Part shown: positions 16,568 through 25,272 of the stretch, one piece after another
How the letters are laid out: every line of letters starts with the position of its first letter
How positions within the stretch are numbered: position 1 is the stretch's first letter
Source: Pseudomonas sp. 8O
GTDB lineage: Bacteria > Pseudomonadota > Gammaproteobacteria > Pseudomonadales > Pseudomonadaceae
DNA: 64,000 bases
Direction: 5' to 3'
Assembly: GCF_902506495.1 (NCBI RefSeq)
Contig: NZ_LR733263.1
Span: forward strand, 537,372 to 601,371
The notes under the pieces: generated by a model
Told to the model about the DNA's origin: nothing
The model's database searches: none
The model's input: only the letters and a program-made list of their open reading frames with translations
Position numbers and translations under genes: made by a program

Positions 16568-18103
16568 ATGCAACTCATCACCAACAGCCAGACCGTGGTT
16601 ATCCTCAGCGACCAGGATTCCGTAGCCGTCGCCCGCCGAGCCCTGGCGCGTGGCAGCCGTGTGGAAAGCATCGCCCTGAACGCCCTGGACGACATTCCCG
16701 CCGGGCACAAGATCGCCCGCCGTGCCATCGCCGCCGGCGAAGCCGTGCTCAAGTACGGCCAGGTCATCGGCGTGGCCAGCCAGGACATCGCCGCCGGCGC
16801 CCATGTACACACCCATAACGTGTCGATGCCGCAGAGCCACGCCAACAACCAGTTGCCGCCGCCCATCGCACGTACGCCAGTGCTGCCGCCGGAGCAGCGC
16901 CGCCGCTTCATGGGCTACCGCCGCCCGGACGGGCGCGTCGGCACGCGCAACTACATCGGCATCCTGTCCACGGTGAACTGCTCGGCGACTGTCTCGCGTG
17001 CGGTGGCCGCGCACTTCAACGGCTCGGAACTGCTCAAGCGCTACAACATCGATGGCGTGGTGGCGCTGACCCACGGCAGCGGCTGCGCGATCAACACCGA
17101 GTCGGAAGGCTTCAGGTTCCTCGAGCGCAGTATCTGGGGTTACGCCTGCAACCCCAATGTGGCGGGTGCACTGGTGATCGGCCTGGGCTGCGAGACCAAT
17201 CAGGTCAGCTCGCTGATGAAGCGCTACAACATCAGCGAGGGGCCGAACTTCCGCGTCTTCAACATCCAGAATGCTGGCGGCACCCGCGCCAGCATCGCCC
17301 GCGCCATCGAGCAGGTGACCGAGATGCTCGAAGCCATCGGCCGCCTGGAGCGCACCTCGGAAAGCGTCGAACACATCATGGTCGGCATGCAGTGCGGCGG
17401 CTCCGATGGCTACTCGGGCATCACCGCCAACCCGGCGCTGGGTTATGCCGCCGACCTGCTGGCCCAGCACGGCGGTACCGCCATCCTCAGCGAAACCCCG
17501 GAAATCTATGGTGCCGAACACCTGCTGATAGCCCGGGCGATCAGTCATGAAGTCGGCCAGAAGCTGCTCGACCGCCTGACCTGGTGGGAGCAATACACAC
17601 GCATCAACGGCGCCGAGCTGAACAACAACCCCTCGCCAGGCAACAAGGCCGGCGGCCTGACCACCATCCTGGAGAAATCCCTCGGCGCAGCGGCCAAGGG
17701 CGGTACCAGCTCGCTCAACGGCGTGTACGAGTGGGGCGAGCCAATCACCGAGCGCGGCTTCGTGTTCATGGACAGCCCCGGCTACGATCCGGTGTCCGTG
17801 ACCGGCCAGGTAGCCTCCGGTGCCAACATGATCTGCTTCACCACCGGGCGCGGCTCGGTGTCCGGCTTCAAACCCGCGCCGTGCATCAAGCTGGCCACCA
17901 ACACCGAGATGTTCCGCAAACTCGAGGAGGACATGGACATCAACTGCGGTGGCATCGTCGACGGTGAGCTGAGCATCGCCGAAGCCGGGCAGAAGATCTT
18001 CGACATCCTCATCGAGATCGCCTCGGGCGAGCCGTCCAAGAGTGAGCTGTACAACTACGGCGATAACGAATTCGTGCCGTGGCAGGTGGGTGCGGTGACC
18101 TGA
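16568..18103 (+). CDS. UxaA/GarD-family dehydratase (altronate/galactarate dehydratase-like)
   Basis: 511 residues, full length for UxaA-type altronate dehydratases. An N-terminal SAF domain (about residues 1-100, with DIPAGHKIARRAIAAGEAVLKYGQ) precedes the catalytic region that starts GYRRPDGRVGTRNYIGIL. Later marks are HGSGCAINTESEG, GCETNQV, QCGGSDGYSGITANPALG and INCGGIVDGE. The enzyme would remove water from a sugar acid to give a 2-keto-3-deoxy acid. It is divergent from the TRAP operon and shares its operator. Whether altronate or another sugar acid is used is not clear. Confidence 0.9.
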   Translation: MQLITNSQTVVILSDQDSVAVARRALARGSRVESIALNALDDIPAGHKIARRAIAAGEAVLKYGQVIGVASQDIAAGAHVHTHNVSMPQSHANNQLPPPIARTPVLPPEQRRRFMGYRRPDGRVGTRNYIGILSTVNCSATVSRAVAAHFNGSELLKRYNIDGVVALTHGSGCAINTESEGFRFLERSIWGYACNPNVAGALVIGLGCETNQVSSLMKRYNISEGPNFRVFNIQNAGGTRASIARAIEQVTEMLEAIGRLERTSESVEHIMVGMQCGGSDGYSGITANPALGYAADLLAQHGGTAILSETPEIYGAEHLLIARAISHEVGQKLLDRLTWWEQYTRINGAELNNNPSPGNKAGGLTTILEKSLGAAAKGGTSSLNGVYEWGEPITERGFVFMDSPGYDPVSVTGQVASGANMICFTTGRGSVSGFKPAPCIKLATNTEMFRKLEEDMDINCGGIVDGELSIAEAGQKIFDILIEIASGEPSKSELYNYGDNEFVPWQVGAVT

Positions 18104-18121
18104 TTTGCTGGGCGAGGCGGC

Positions 18122-18142
18122 GCACCCTGAGACGAAGGGTGC
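18122..18142. terminator. Hairpin between convergent uxaA-like and gntR genes
   Basis: GCACCCT (18122-18128) pairs with AGGGTGC (18136-18142) around a 7-nt loop, in the 65-base gap between convergent genes. No T-run follows, so it is a weak candidate for a shared terminator. Confidence 0.35.
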
Positions 18143-18168
18143 ACCGTGCGTACCACAGGCCGAACGAC

Positions 18169-19149
18169 CTAGGCTTCGATCCGCTCCAGATACGGCACTG
18201 CAGCGATCTGGTTATGCTCGCGGAACTGCGCCAGACGCTGCTTGACCTTGTGCTCGGCGATCACCAGGTGTTCCTCCATGCTCTGCGCCGCCAGATCGGG
18301 GCGACCGGCCTGCAGGTTCTCGAAGATGCTCAGGTGCTCGCGGAAGAAGGGTTCTTCATCGGGGAAGTAGCTCTTGTCCAACAGGATGTGCTTACCCGAC
18401 AGCAGCAACGAGTGGGTACGCCGCAGGATCTGCAACATCTGCCGGTTGGGGCAGCAGCCGAGGGTTTCAATGTGCAGGTCGCTTTCCAGTTCGTCGAACT
18501 GGCGACTGTCCATGTCCGGGTAGAGCGCCATGGCCTGGTGCAGACGCTCGATGTAACCCTCGATCCGCTCGGGTTCGATGAACTCCGCAGCGCGCACCAG
18601 CACGTAAGGCTCCAGGCGTCGGCGCACCTCATAGAGTTCGCCGAGTCGCTCCTCGTTCCACTGCCCGAGCTGCCAGCGCGAGCGCTCGTCGCGCTCGACC
18701 AGGCCCATCAGCGACAAGCGCGTCAGTACCTGGCTGGAGACCGTACGGCTGATGGCGTAGTGGCGAGACAGTTCGAGTTCGTTGATGCGATAGGTGCCGA
18801 ACAGCGACTGGTGCAGCAGGTCGCGTTCGATCTGATCGTAGACGGACTTCCAGGTTTCCGTCTTGCGCGGGGCCTGAGTGCGGTCATCCGTCAGTTTGAA
18901 ATCGCTCGCCTCCAGCGTGCGCCGCAACACCTTGCCAGGCTGCGCCCCGACCAGATAACCACGACCGTCGAACGTGCAGACCAGACCTGCCTGATGCAGA
19001 TTGAGCAGCGCCTGGCGCACAGGTGAACGGCTCACACCGAACAGATCCGCCAGGGGGCCTTCGAGCAGCAACGTTCCCGACTTGAGGCGACCTTTGCGGA
19101 TGCTCGTTGCGATGAGTTCGAACAACTGATCGTTGAGATGCTTCTTCAT
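18169..19149 (-). CDS. GntR-family regulator with two apparent winged-helix modules
   Basis: 326 residues, about 80 more than a normal FadR/FCD regulator. Residues 1-70 form a GntR winged helix (LADLFGVSRSPVRQALLNLHQAGLV). Residues about 98-165 look like a second one (YDQIERDLLHQSLFGTYRINELELSRHYAISRTVSSQVLTRLSLMGLVERD, in parts). An FCD-like all-helical ligand domain follows (YEVRRRLEPYVLVRAAEF; SMEEHLVIAEHKV). It converges on the dehydratase gene and has the shared ATTGCATGCAAT site upstream, so it probably controls both catabolic promoters and itself. Confidence 0.85.
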   Translation of the reverse strand: MKKHLNDQLFELIATSIRKGRLKSGTLLLEGPLADLFGVSRSPVRQALLNLHQAGLVCTFDGRGYLVGAQPGKVLRRTLEASDFKLTDDRTQAPRKTETWKSVYDQIERDLLHQSLFGTYRINELELSRHYAISRTVSSQVLTRLSLMGLVERDERSRWQLGQWNEERLGELYEVRRRLEPYVLVRAAEFIEPERIEGYIERLHQAMALYPDMDSRQFDELESDLHIETLGCCPNRQMLQILRRTHSLLLSGKHILLDKSYFPDEEPFFREHLSIFENLQAGRPDLAAQSMEEHLVIAEHKVKQRLAQFREHNQIAAVPYLERIEA

Positions 19150-19493
19150 TATTGTTTTCGGGTCGTATGTGGGAAGGGGAAGAACCGCAGAGCGCCATAC
19201 CCCGCAATACTCCTACATATGACAGCCTCATACAAAACAGCTATTGCATGCAATGTTCTTTATCGACAACTCGTTGCACCATGACGACATGCGCCACCCG
19301 ATGTGCACGCCCTCACAACGAGCGCAACCGGTGATCCCCTGTGCCTCGCAAGCGCAAGCAGCCGTTCGGTCACAACCCGTTGATGTCGTGCTTTCGCTTG
19401 TGCCCCAACAGCGAGCCCCCTGTTTCAACCTGAGCTCGAGGGCACTCACCGTCACCCTCGAACTCGCGTCAGGCCAAAGGCGCCTGAAGCCGC
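19150..19493. other. Non-coding gap between gntR and pelG
   Basis: 344 bases without a convincing gene. The part next to gntR holds its promoter and the operator at 19243. The part next to pelG has weak inverted repeats, such as TCAGGC/GCCTGA just after the pelG stop, that could end the pel transcript, but no T-run is present. Confidence 0.6.
19243..19254. promoter_or_regulatory. Candidate GntR operator upstream of gntR
   Basis: ATTGCATGCAAT is a perfect 12-bp palindrome about 95 bases upstream of the gntR start, followed by GTTC exactly as at 16501. This suggests autoregulation by the GntR protein. Confidence 0.65.
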
Positions 19494-20864
19494 TTAGCGG
19501 CTGAGCATGAAGGTTTCGAACTCGAGATCGTCCAGCGCCTCGTTGAGACGATACAACCCGAGGAGCACGCACAGCAGCAGCGACAGGGTGAAACCGTAGC
19601 CGAAGAACGTCGGGCCAAGCATCTGGCTGAACAGGGTCAACGCACCGTTCGCCAGGACGAAGAGAACGCAGAGTTCGAGGACGATGGCGCGCTTGTCCAG
19701 ATAGAAAAACACGTTGAGCAAGGCCATGAACACCACCTGAATGCTCACGCCGATCACGTCGATGTAGAACAGCGGCAGGTAGTAGTGCGAGATGCCCAGC
19801 CAGGACAGCAACTGCGGCGCGAGCAGAAACAGCAGAACCAGGGTCAGCCCCTGGACCTTGCAGATTTCCATCAGGCCCTGGCGAATCGCCAGGATCATCT
19901 GCTCCTTGAGCCAGCCGATGTGTTGCAGGGTTTCCCCGCCGCGAATCGCGTCATAGACCCGCTCGTACCACTCGGCGAAGTCGGTTTCGATGCGCACCAG
20001 GAACACCGCCATGCCGGGGATGATCGACAGGTAGGCAAGGAAGATCGGCAGGTCATAGAGGATCGATGCCCGCAACGGGCCGATCACGGCTTCGGAAGTC
20101 GAGGGGTTGAACCAGAAGATGAACTTGTCGATCCAGATGCCCAGGTTGTAGCAGAGCCCTGTCAGCAGCAGGCTGCCGAACACCTGGCGACGCTTGAGGA
20201 AATCGAACGCGACCAGGCGCTCGGCCGGGTACTCGCGAAGGATGTCGAAGAGGAAGATGAACAGCAGGCTGGAGTGGCCGATCAGCAAGCCCAGCAGCAA
20301 GCCGTCGATATTGAGAAAGCGCAGCAGATAGGCCGAGGCGACCATCAGCGAATAGCCGAGAAACATCACCCCGAGGATGCGGTTATAAGCCTTCATCCCG
20401 GACAGGAAGATGATCACCAGCCACAGGTTGCACAGCACCACGAAGTTGGCCATCACCAGCAGGCGATAGGAAAACGACTGATCGAACAGCAAGCCCAGCA
20501 CGCAGATCGCCAGCAGCCCCGAGACGATCGTCACCAGCAGCAGGATGCCTACCAGGTTGGGCAGGATCAGGTCCAGGCGCCGTTCGAACAGCCGGTCGGA
20601 GACGAAGCGGGTGAAAAACAGCTGCAGCCCGCCGGTGAGGATCAGCGACGTGGCCATCAGGTACGTCACGGTGACCAGGAACTGGCCGATCAGCGTTTCC
20701 GGCAGCACCGCCCCCAGGCTCAGTACGCCGATGAGCATCACGCTGATGATCGACAATACCCAAGGGCCGGAACTGATCAGGCCGGCATACAGGTAAGCGC
20801 GCATCGTCGATGTGTAGGAGTCCCTGGACAGGATCTTCCTCAGTTCAAAGCCTATACCCGCCAT
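19494..20864 (-). CDS. pelG: Pel polysaccharide inner-membrane transporter PelG
   Basis: 456 residues with about twelve hydrophobic segments, beginning MAGIGFELRKILSRDSYTSTM, which is the characteristic PelG N-terminus. PelG is a flippase-like membrane protein that works with PelD, PelE and PelF in synthesis and export of the cationic Pel polysaccharide. The start overlaps the pelF stop as TAATG, so translation is coupled. It is the last gene of the operon. Confidence 0.95.
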   Translation of the reverse strand: MAGIGFELRKILSRDSYTSTMRAYLYAGLISSGPWVLSIISVMLIGVLSLGAVLPETLIGQFLVTVTYLMATSLILTGGLQLFFTRFVSDRLFERRLDLILPNLVGILLLVTIVSGLLAICVLGLLFDQSFSYRLLVMANFVVLCNLWLVIIFLSGMKAYNRILGVMFLGYSLMVASAYLLRFLNIDGLLLGLLIGHSSLLFIFLFDILREYPAERLVAFDFLKRRQVFGSLLLTGLCYNLGIWIDKFIFWFNPSTSEAVIGPLRASILYDLPIFLAYLSIIPGMAVFLVRIETDFAEWYERVYDAIRGGETLQHIGWLKEQMILAIRQGLMEICKVQGLTLVLLFLLAPQLLSWLGISHYYLPLFYIDVIGVSIQVVFMALLNVFFYLDKRAIVLELCVLFVLANGALTLFSQMLGPTFFGYGFTLSLLLCVLLGLYRLNEALDDLEFETFMLSR

Positions 20865-22390
20865 TACGCGCTCTCCGTGCCTTCGCGATACAACTCGCGA
20901 TAGCGCGCGAGCATCAGTTCTTCGGTGTAGTAACGGCGCACGCGCTCCAGGCCGACAGCCTGGGCCGCCTTCCAACGCTCGGGATCGCGTAACAGCGAGA
21001 GGATGGCGCGCGAGGTGGCCTGCGGGTCGGCAATCGCCACGACTTCACCCGCCGTGCCGAGTTGGCGATCCTCCTCACTGGAGCCTTCGACCAGCTCGCG
21101 GCACGACCCGACGTCACTGGTCACCACTGGCGTGCCGGCCGCCCAGGCCTCGAGCACCACCAATGGCTGCGCCTCGCTGATCGACGTCAGCACCATAACG
21201 CCCAGTTGCGGCATGACTTCGCGCACCTGGCGAAAGCCGAGAAAACGCACCTTGTCCTGCAACCCCAGACTGGCCACCAGGCTATGGCACTCGGCCGCGT
21301 AGTCCGGATCTTCTTCTTCCGGCCCCACGATCCAGCCCTCGGCCTCAGGGATGACGCTGACCACGCCACGAATGGCGCGGATGAAGGTTTTGACGTCCTT
21401 GATCGGCACCACCCGCCCAACCAGGCCGGCCACCGGCGGCACGCCTTCTGGCCGGCTGAGTAGCGCCTGATCCCAACTGGCCAGATCGATGCCGTTGGGG
21501 ATGACCCGAGTACGCTCCGCGGGAGCGCCGTCGAGCACCTGACGCCGCCTGTTGCCCTCGTACAGCGCGATGATCGAATGTGCGGATCGATAGGTGATCA
21601 GCCCGATACGCTCGAAGAAGCGAATCCACAGCCTGCGGATGTAGCTGACCTCCGCATCGAGGCCGGTGCTCAGGCGCTCGTCGGGGCTTTCGGCGATCCA
21701 GCCCGCCTGCGCCAGATCGATCTTGCGTTCCTTGGTATAGATGCCGTGCTCGCTGAGCAGGTAGTAGCAGCCCCAGCGGCGCTGCAGGACGCTGCCCAAC
21801 ATGCCCGCATACCCGGTAGAGATGGAATGCAGCATGCGCGCGCGCGGCAGCGTTCTGGAGACCTCAGCCAGCATGAACAGCGGCGCCTGCATGGAGCGCA
21901 GCGTCCAGAAGTAATTGACGAATGACGGATCGGCGCAGTGCTGGGTATAGCCGTCGACGATCGCATCCCAGCTGGCACGACTTTGCAGGAAGGCCTCACG
22001 GCCGATGCGCCCGGCAGCCAGGGTGTCGACGAATGCATCGCCCTGCTCGGCGCTGGGCTCCTCCGGGTTGTGCAGGAAACGGTGCACATCCAGCATCAGC
22101 TCGGCCAGCTCCTGGCTCGCCCGCGTACTGGTGGTGGGAATCGAACTCCAGGCATCTTCGAGAAAATGCTCCTGGATGTGCACCACGTTGTCCGGGATGG
22201 CGTAGTGACGCTTGCCGTAGGCCTCCTTCTGACCGCCGATGAACAACACCGAGAAGGTCAGCTCAGGCAGCCCCAGGATCAGCTGGTTGATCCAGCTCGA
22301 CACGCCCCCGCGCACGTAGGGCCAGGTTCCCTCGAGCAACAGGCAGACATCGACGCTCTGCACGTCGGGAACAGCGGATTTCTCACTCAT
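20864..22390 (-). CDS. pelF: Pel polysaccharide glycosyltransferase PelF
   Basis: 508 residues, a cytoplasmic GT4-family glycosyltransferase that polymerises Pel. The N-terminus has LLLEGTWPYVRGGVSSWI, the PelF signature. The donor-binding half has VIPNGIDLASW, GLVGRVVPIKDVKTFIRA, and the GT4 EX7E-type region EAQPLVVLEAWAAGTPVV. Its start overlaps the pelE stop (ATGA). Confidence 0.96.
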   Translation of the reverse strand: MSEKSAVPDVQSVDVCLLLEGTWPYVRGGVSSWINQLILGLPELTFSVLFIGGQKEAYGKRHYAIPDNVVHIQEHFLEDAWSSIPTTSTRASQELAELMLDVHRFLHNPEEPSAEQGDAFVDTLAAGRIGREAFLQSRASWDAIVDGYTQHCADPSFVNYFWTLRSMQAPLFMLAEVSRTLPRARMLHSISTGYAGMLGSVLQRRWGCYYLLSEHGIYTKERKIDLAQAGWIAESPDERLSTGLDAEVSYIRRLWIRFFERIGLITYRSAHSIIALYEGNRRRQVLDGAPAERTRVIPNGIDLASWDQALLSRPEGVPPVAGLVGRVVPIKDVKTFIRAIRGVVSVIPEAEGWIVGPEEEDPDYAAECHSLVASLGLQDKVRFLGFRQVREVMPQLGVMVLTSISEAQPLVVLEAWAAGTPVVTSDVGSCRELVEGSSEEDRQLGTAGEVVAIADPQATSRAILSLLRDPERWKAAQAVGLERVRRYYTEELMLARYRELYREGTESA

Positions 22391-23376
22391 AACCAGTATC
22401 TTGCCAATGCCGCGAAGGGGGGACGTTGCAACAGCTCGGCCGGCATCGTCGCCAGCATGTCTGGAATTTCCTCATAGCGTTGACGCAAAAATGCGATCTC
22501 GGCCCGATACGGCGCCAACTGCACCGCATCCATCCCGGCCTGCGCGGATTGATCGAACTGCGCCAAGGCCTCGTCGAGATTGCCCTGCTCCATGGCGATG
22601 CGCCCGGCCAGCAAGTGCAGCTCACCACCCGAGTTGCCCTGCAGCGCCGCCATCACATGACTCCAGGCCTGCTGCAGCACGTGCTCCAGAACACTGCCCT
22701 GAGCCAGGCCTACATAGGCGAGTTCCCAGTACCAACGCGCCAGTTCGGCGTGCAGCGCGATCTTGCGATCCGTGCTGGCGCTCTCCATGTTTGCCAAAGC
22801 CTGTTCGATACGCTGGTTGATTCGGCTTTCACGTTGATCGAGCATCGAGTAAGCCAGCAAACGCACATCGTCAGATGGATCGCGCAGCGCCAGCTTGAGA
22901 ATCGGGATGGCCTCCTTGCTGCGCATGCGGCGTGTGGCGAAGATCGCCGTCAGGCGCTGATCGGGGTCAGGGGCATGACGCAACACATCCTGCAGCCCGC
23001 CATCGCTGAACATCAGCTCACGCTTGCGCTCGCGCGGCCGGAAGGGCAGCTCGGGAACGGCGGTCGCCTCCCAGGACTGCACCTTGCGCTTGCGCGGCAA
23101 GTAGAGGGCAGGAAACAACGCCAGCGCTACGCCGATCATCCCGATCAGGGGGATGAAGAACGAGACGCTGAAAATGAACAGCAGGCTCCAGGGCAAGGGG
23201 TAGCGATAGCGGCGCGGCAGCAGCAGCCAGATCCCGGCAGCCAGCATGGCGCTTCCCAGGCCATGCGCCGAGGCATAGAGCAACGCGGCTTGAGGAATCG
23301 GGAGATCGCTGACCGCGCTGGCCCAGCTCCCGACCTCAAGCAGCGCGGCGCCGCTAAACAGCCACTTGCTGATCAT
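22387..23376 (-). CDS. pelE: Pel inner-membrane scaffold PelE
   Basis: 329 residues. Two membrane helices near the N-terminus (about residues 27-48 and 58-90) are followed by a long helical, TPR-like cytoplasmic region (RMRSKEAIPILKLALRDPSDD; GRIAMEQGNLDEALAQFDQSAQAG, in parts). This is the PelE layout. PelE joins PelD and PelG in the inner-membrane synthase complex. It overlaps pelD by 23 bases. Confidence 0.93.
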   Translation of the reverse strand: MISKWLFSGAALLEVGSWASAVSDLPIPQAALLYASAHGLGSAMLAAGIWLLLPRRYRYPLPWSLLFIFSVSFFIPLIGMIGVALALFPALYLPRKRKVQSWEATAVPELPFRPRERKRELMFSDGGLQDVLRHAPDPDQRLTAIFATRRMRSKEAIPILKLALRDPSDDVRLLAYSMLDQRESRINQRIEQALANMESASTDRKIALHAELARWYWELAYVGLAQGSVLEHVLQQAWSHVMAALQGNSGGELHLLAGRIAMEQGNLDEALAQFDQSAQAGMDAVQLAPYRAEIAFLRQRYEEIPDMLATMPAELLQRPPFAALARYWL

Positions 23377-24727
23377 TCAATGCACACTCGTTGAAGAGGA
23401 AGTGTCGCAATGCATCGCGCTCATCACCGCCCTCGAACAGGAACTGATGCGTCTGTATGCCCAGCGAATCAAGATCTCGGCCCTGGCCGAAGCGTTCTGC
23501 GAAAAGCTGCCTGATACGCACCAGATAGCCCTGAGCGCCCTCACCCGAGGTCAGCGGCAACAGCACCAGCACGAGGCGACTGCCGCGCCCATTGATGACC
23601 TTGAGCTGGACATCGAGACCGCGCTGGCTGCCCTCCAGCAGACGCTGAATCTCTTCTCCATTTTCCTCGGCGAGTTCGAACGCATAGAGGCTGGCCGGCA
23701 AGTCGTGGTCGCGCGCATCGCTCAGCGAGCGCTTGAGCAATTGCGAGTAGTGCTGGGCGTCGGCGTCTGGCAGTTGCAGGGCCTGCGCGTCGCTCATCAA
23801 CAGGTCGGCGATATGCCCGGACAGAATCGCCAGCAGGCTGAAACTGCGCTCGTGGAACATGAAGAACGGCATCTGCTGAATCGCCAGAACGGCCAGGATG
23901 CGGCCTTCGGTGTCGATCAGCGGCACACAGACCTGCAACGCGGAATGACGGGCGCCTTCGCCACGATCCAGCACCTCGGAGCGCACACTGACCAATTCAC
24001 CGCGCTGCAGGCACTGGCGCAACAGCACATCCTTGCCATTGAGCTCGCCCATTTCCCCCAGCGTGGCCAGCGGTTGGGGGTCGACCTGAGCGTTGTCCAT
24101 GACTCGATAGAGCCCCGCGACTCGCAGCGCCCCATATTGGGCAAGCAGGGAAATGACCGTATCAGCCAGGGTCTTCAGGGCGTCGCGATCACCCGGCAAG
24201 GCACGCAGCTGTTCGCGCAAGCTGAGCAGTGAGCTGCGCAGACTCTGGTCGTTGCCCGCTACGCGTTGTTCCAGGCGGTCGTGCGAGATGCGCAGGATAT
24301 GGTGGGAGCGGGTAAATTCATCGAGCCGCAGCTGGCGGTACTCGTTGGCCAGACTGAGCCGCTCGAGACGGCGCTCCCAGATGTCGCGAAACTCCCCGAC
24401 CAGCATGCTGCAAAGCAACATGCCGACGATGAAGGACGCCGGGATCTCCAGATAGAGCGCCCACCCCGACAGCCGAAACACGAACAGCGCAGCAATCAGC
24501 AATGCAGCACTGAACAGCCCCTGCAGGAATCCGTAACGAACGCCGAGCAGGATCGGTACGAGAATCATCCAGGGGAACGACGCCACCACGAGCAGAGGGT
24601 CGTCCGGCGATAGCCAGTAGCCGAAACCTAGGGCGAGGAGGCTCAGCAGGCAGGTTTCCCACCAGGAAACACGGCCACTGGCCCTCGGCGCAAGTATGAA
24701 ATCCTTGTGGGCAGACTGCATCGTCAT
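23354..24727 (-). CDS. pelD: Pel cyclic-di-GMP receptor PelD
   Basis: 457 residues: about four N-terminal membrane helices, a coiled region, a GAF domain and a C-terminal degenerate GGDEF domain. PelD switches on Pel synthesis when c-di-GMP binds its inhibitory-site motif. Here RDHD at residues 339-342 fits the RxxD element, with arginines about 20-30 residues further on as candidates for the third contact. No catalytic GGDEF follows RxxD at the expected spacing, as in known PelD; GGDER near the C-terminus is out of position. The start overlaps the pelC stop (TAATG). Confidence 0.94.
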   Translation of the reverse strand: MTMQSAHKDFILAPRASGRVSWWETCLLSLLALGFGYWLSPDDPLLVVASFPWMILVPILLGVRYGFLQGLFSAALLIAALFVFRLSGWALYLEIPASFIVGMLLCSMLVGEFRDIWERRLERLSLANEYRQLRLDEFTRSHHILRISHDRLEQRVAGNDQSLRSSLLSLREQLRALPGDRDALKTLADTVISLLAQYGALRVAGLYRVMDNAQVDPQPLATLGEMGELNGKDVLLRQCLQRGELVSVRSEVLDRGEGARHSALQVCVPLIDTEGRILAVLAIQQMPFFMFHERSFSLLAILSGHIADLLMSDAQALQLPDADAQHYSQLLKRSLSDARDHDLPASLYAFELAEENGEEIQRLLEGSQRGLDVQLKVINGRGSRLVLVLLPLTSGEGAQGYLVRIRQLFAERFGQGRDLDSLGIQTHQFLFEGGDERDALRHFLFNECALNDQQVAV

Positions 24728-25245
24728 TACTCGAAGTCGAGGTTACCGACCAGCTCACGCAGCACCTTCTGCGCCGCCCCCGCCAGACTCTCGCGCGACC
24801 AACCCGCACGGGCGCCACTCGAGCTCCAGACCACGCGACCGGTCGCCGGCTCCAGCACCTGCAGACTGACGCCCACGGCAGGTTCACCATCGAGGCCATT
24901 CTTGTACTGCCACTCCTCGACGCTACCGGTGATCACGTAAGCCAGGCGTTGTTGGCGAGCCCAGTCGAGCGCCTGGATCTGGCGCTCACGGTCGTCCTGC
25001 AGCAACAGGTCCTGCCGCGGTGTCTGGGGATACATGAGCGGGCGTACGCCCTCTTCCGCCAGGATGCTGATCAGGATCTGCTCGGCGCGCTCACCGGCCT
25101 GCGGCGTCTGGGCGTAGTTGACCAGTGGCGCGACGCCCCAGGCGGCGGCGCGCGGCAGCGTCTGGCCACTTTCGCGGGTGAAGCTCGAGCACCCGGTCGC
25201 GAGTGCTGCAATGACCACCAGGGTCAGGCAACGGATGATTTGCAT
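24727..25245 (-). CDS. pelC: Pel outer-membrane lipoprotein PelC
   Basis: 172 residues with a lipoprotein signal peptide; the lipobox LATGC places the acylated Cys near residue 19. PelC forms a periplasmic ring that guides Pel to PelB. Two ATG codons lie close together. The second (25245) was chosen because GGAGGA is six bases upstream of it but directly abuts the first (25251). Confidence 0.93.
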   Translation of the reverse strand: MQIIRCLTLVVIAALATGCSSFTRESGQTLPRAAAWGVAPLVNYAQTPQAGERAEQILISILAEEGVRPLMYPQTPRQDLLLQDDRERQIQALDWARQQRLAYVITGSVEEWQYKNGLDGEPAVGVSLQVLEPATGRVVWSSSGARAGWSRESLAGAAQKVLRELVGNLDFE

Positions 25246-25272
25246 CGTCATTCCTCCTTTGAGAATCCTTGC

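Noticed and set aside
23354..24727. GGDER near the PelD C-terminus read as an active diguanylate cyclase motif
   Set aside because: It lies about 90 residues after the RxxD site, not five, so it is not at the GGDEF position; PelD domains are known to be degenerate.
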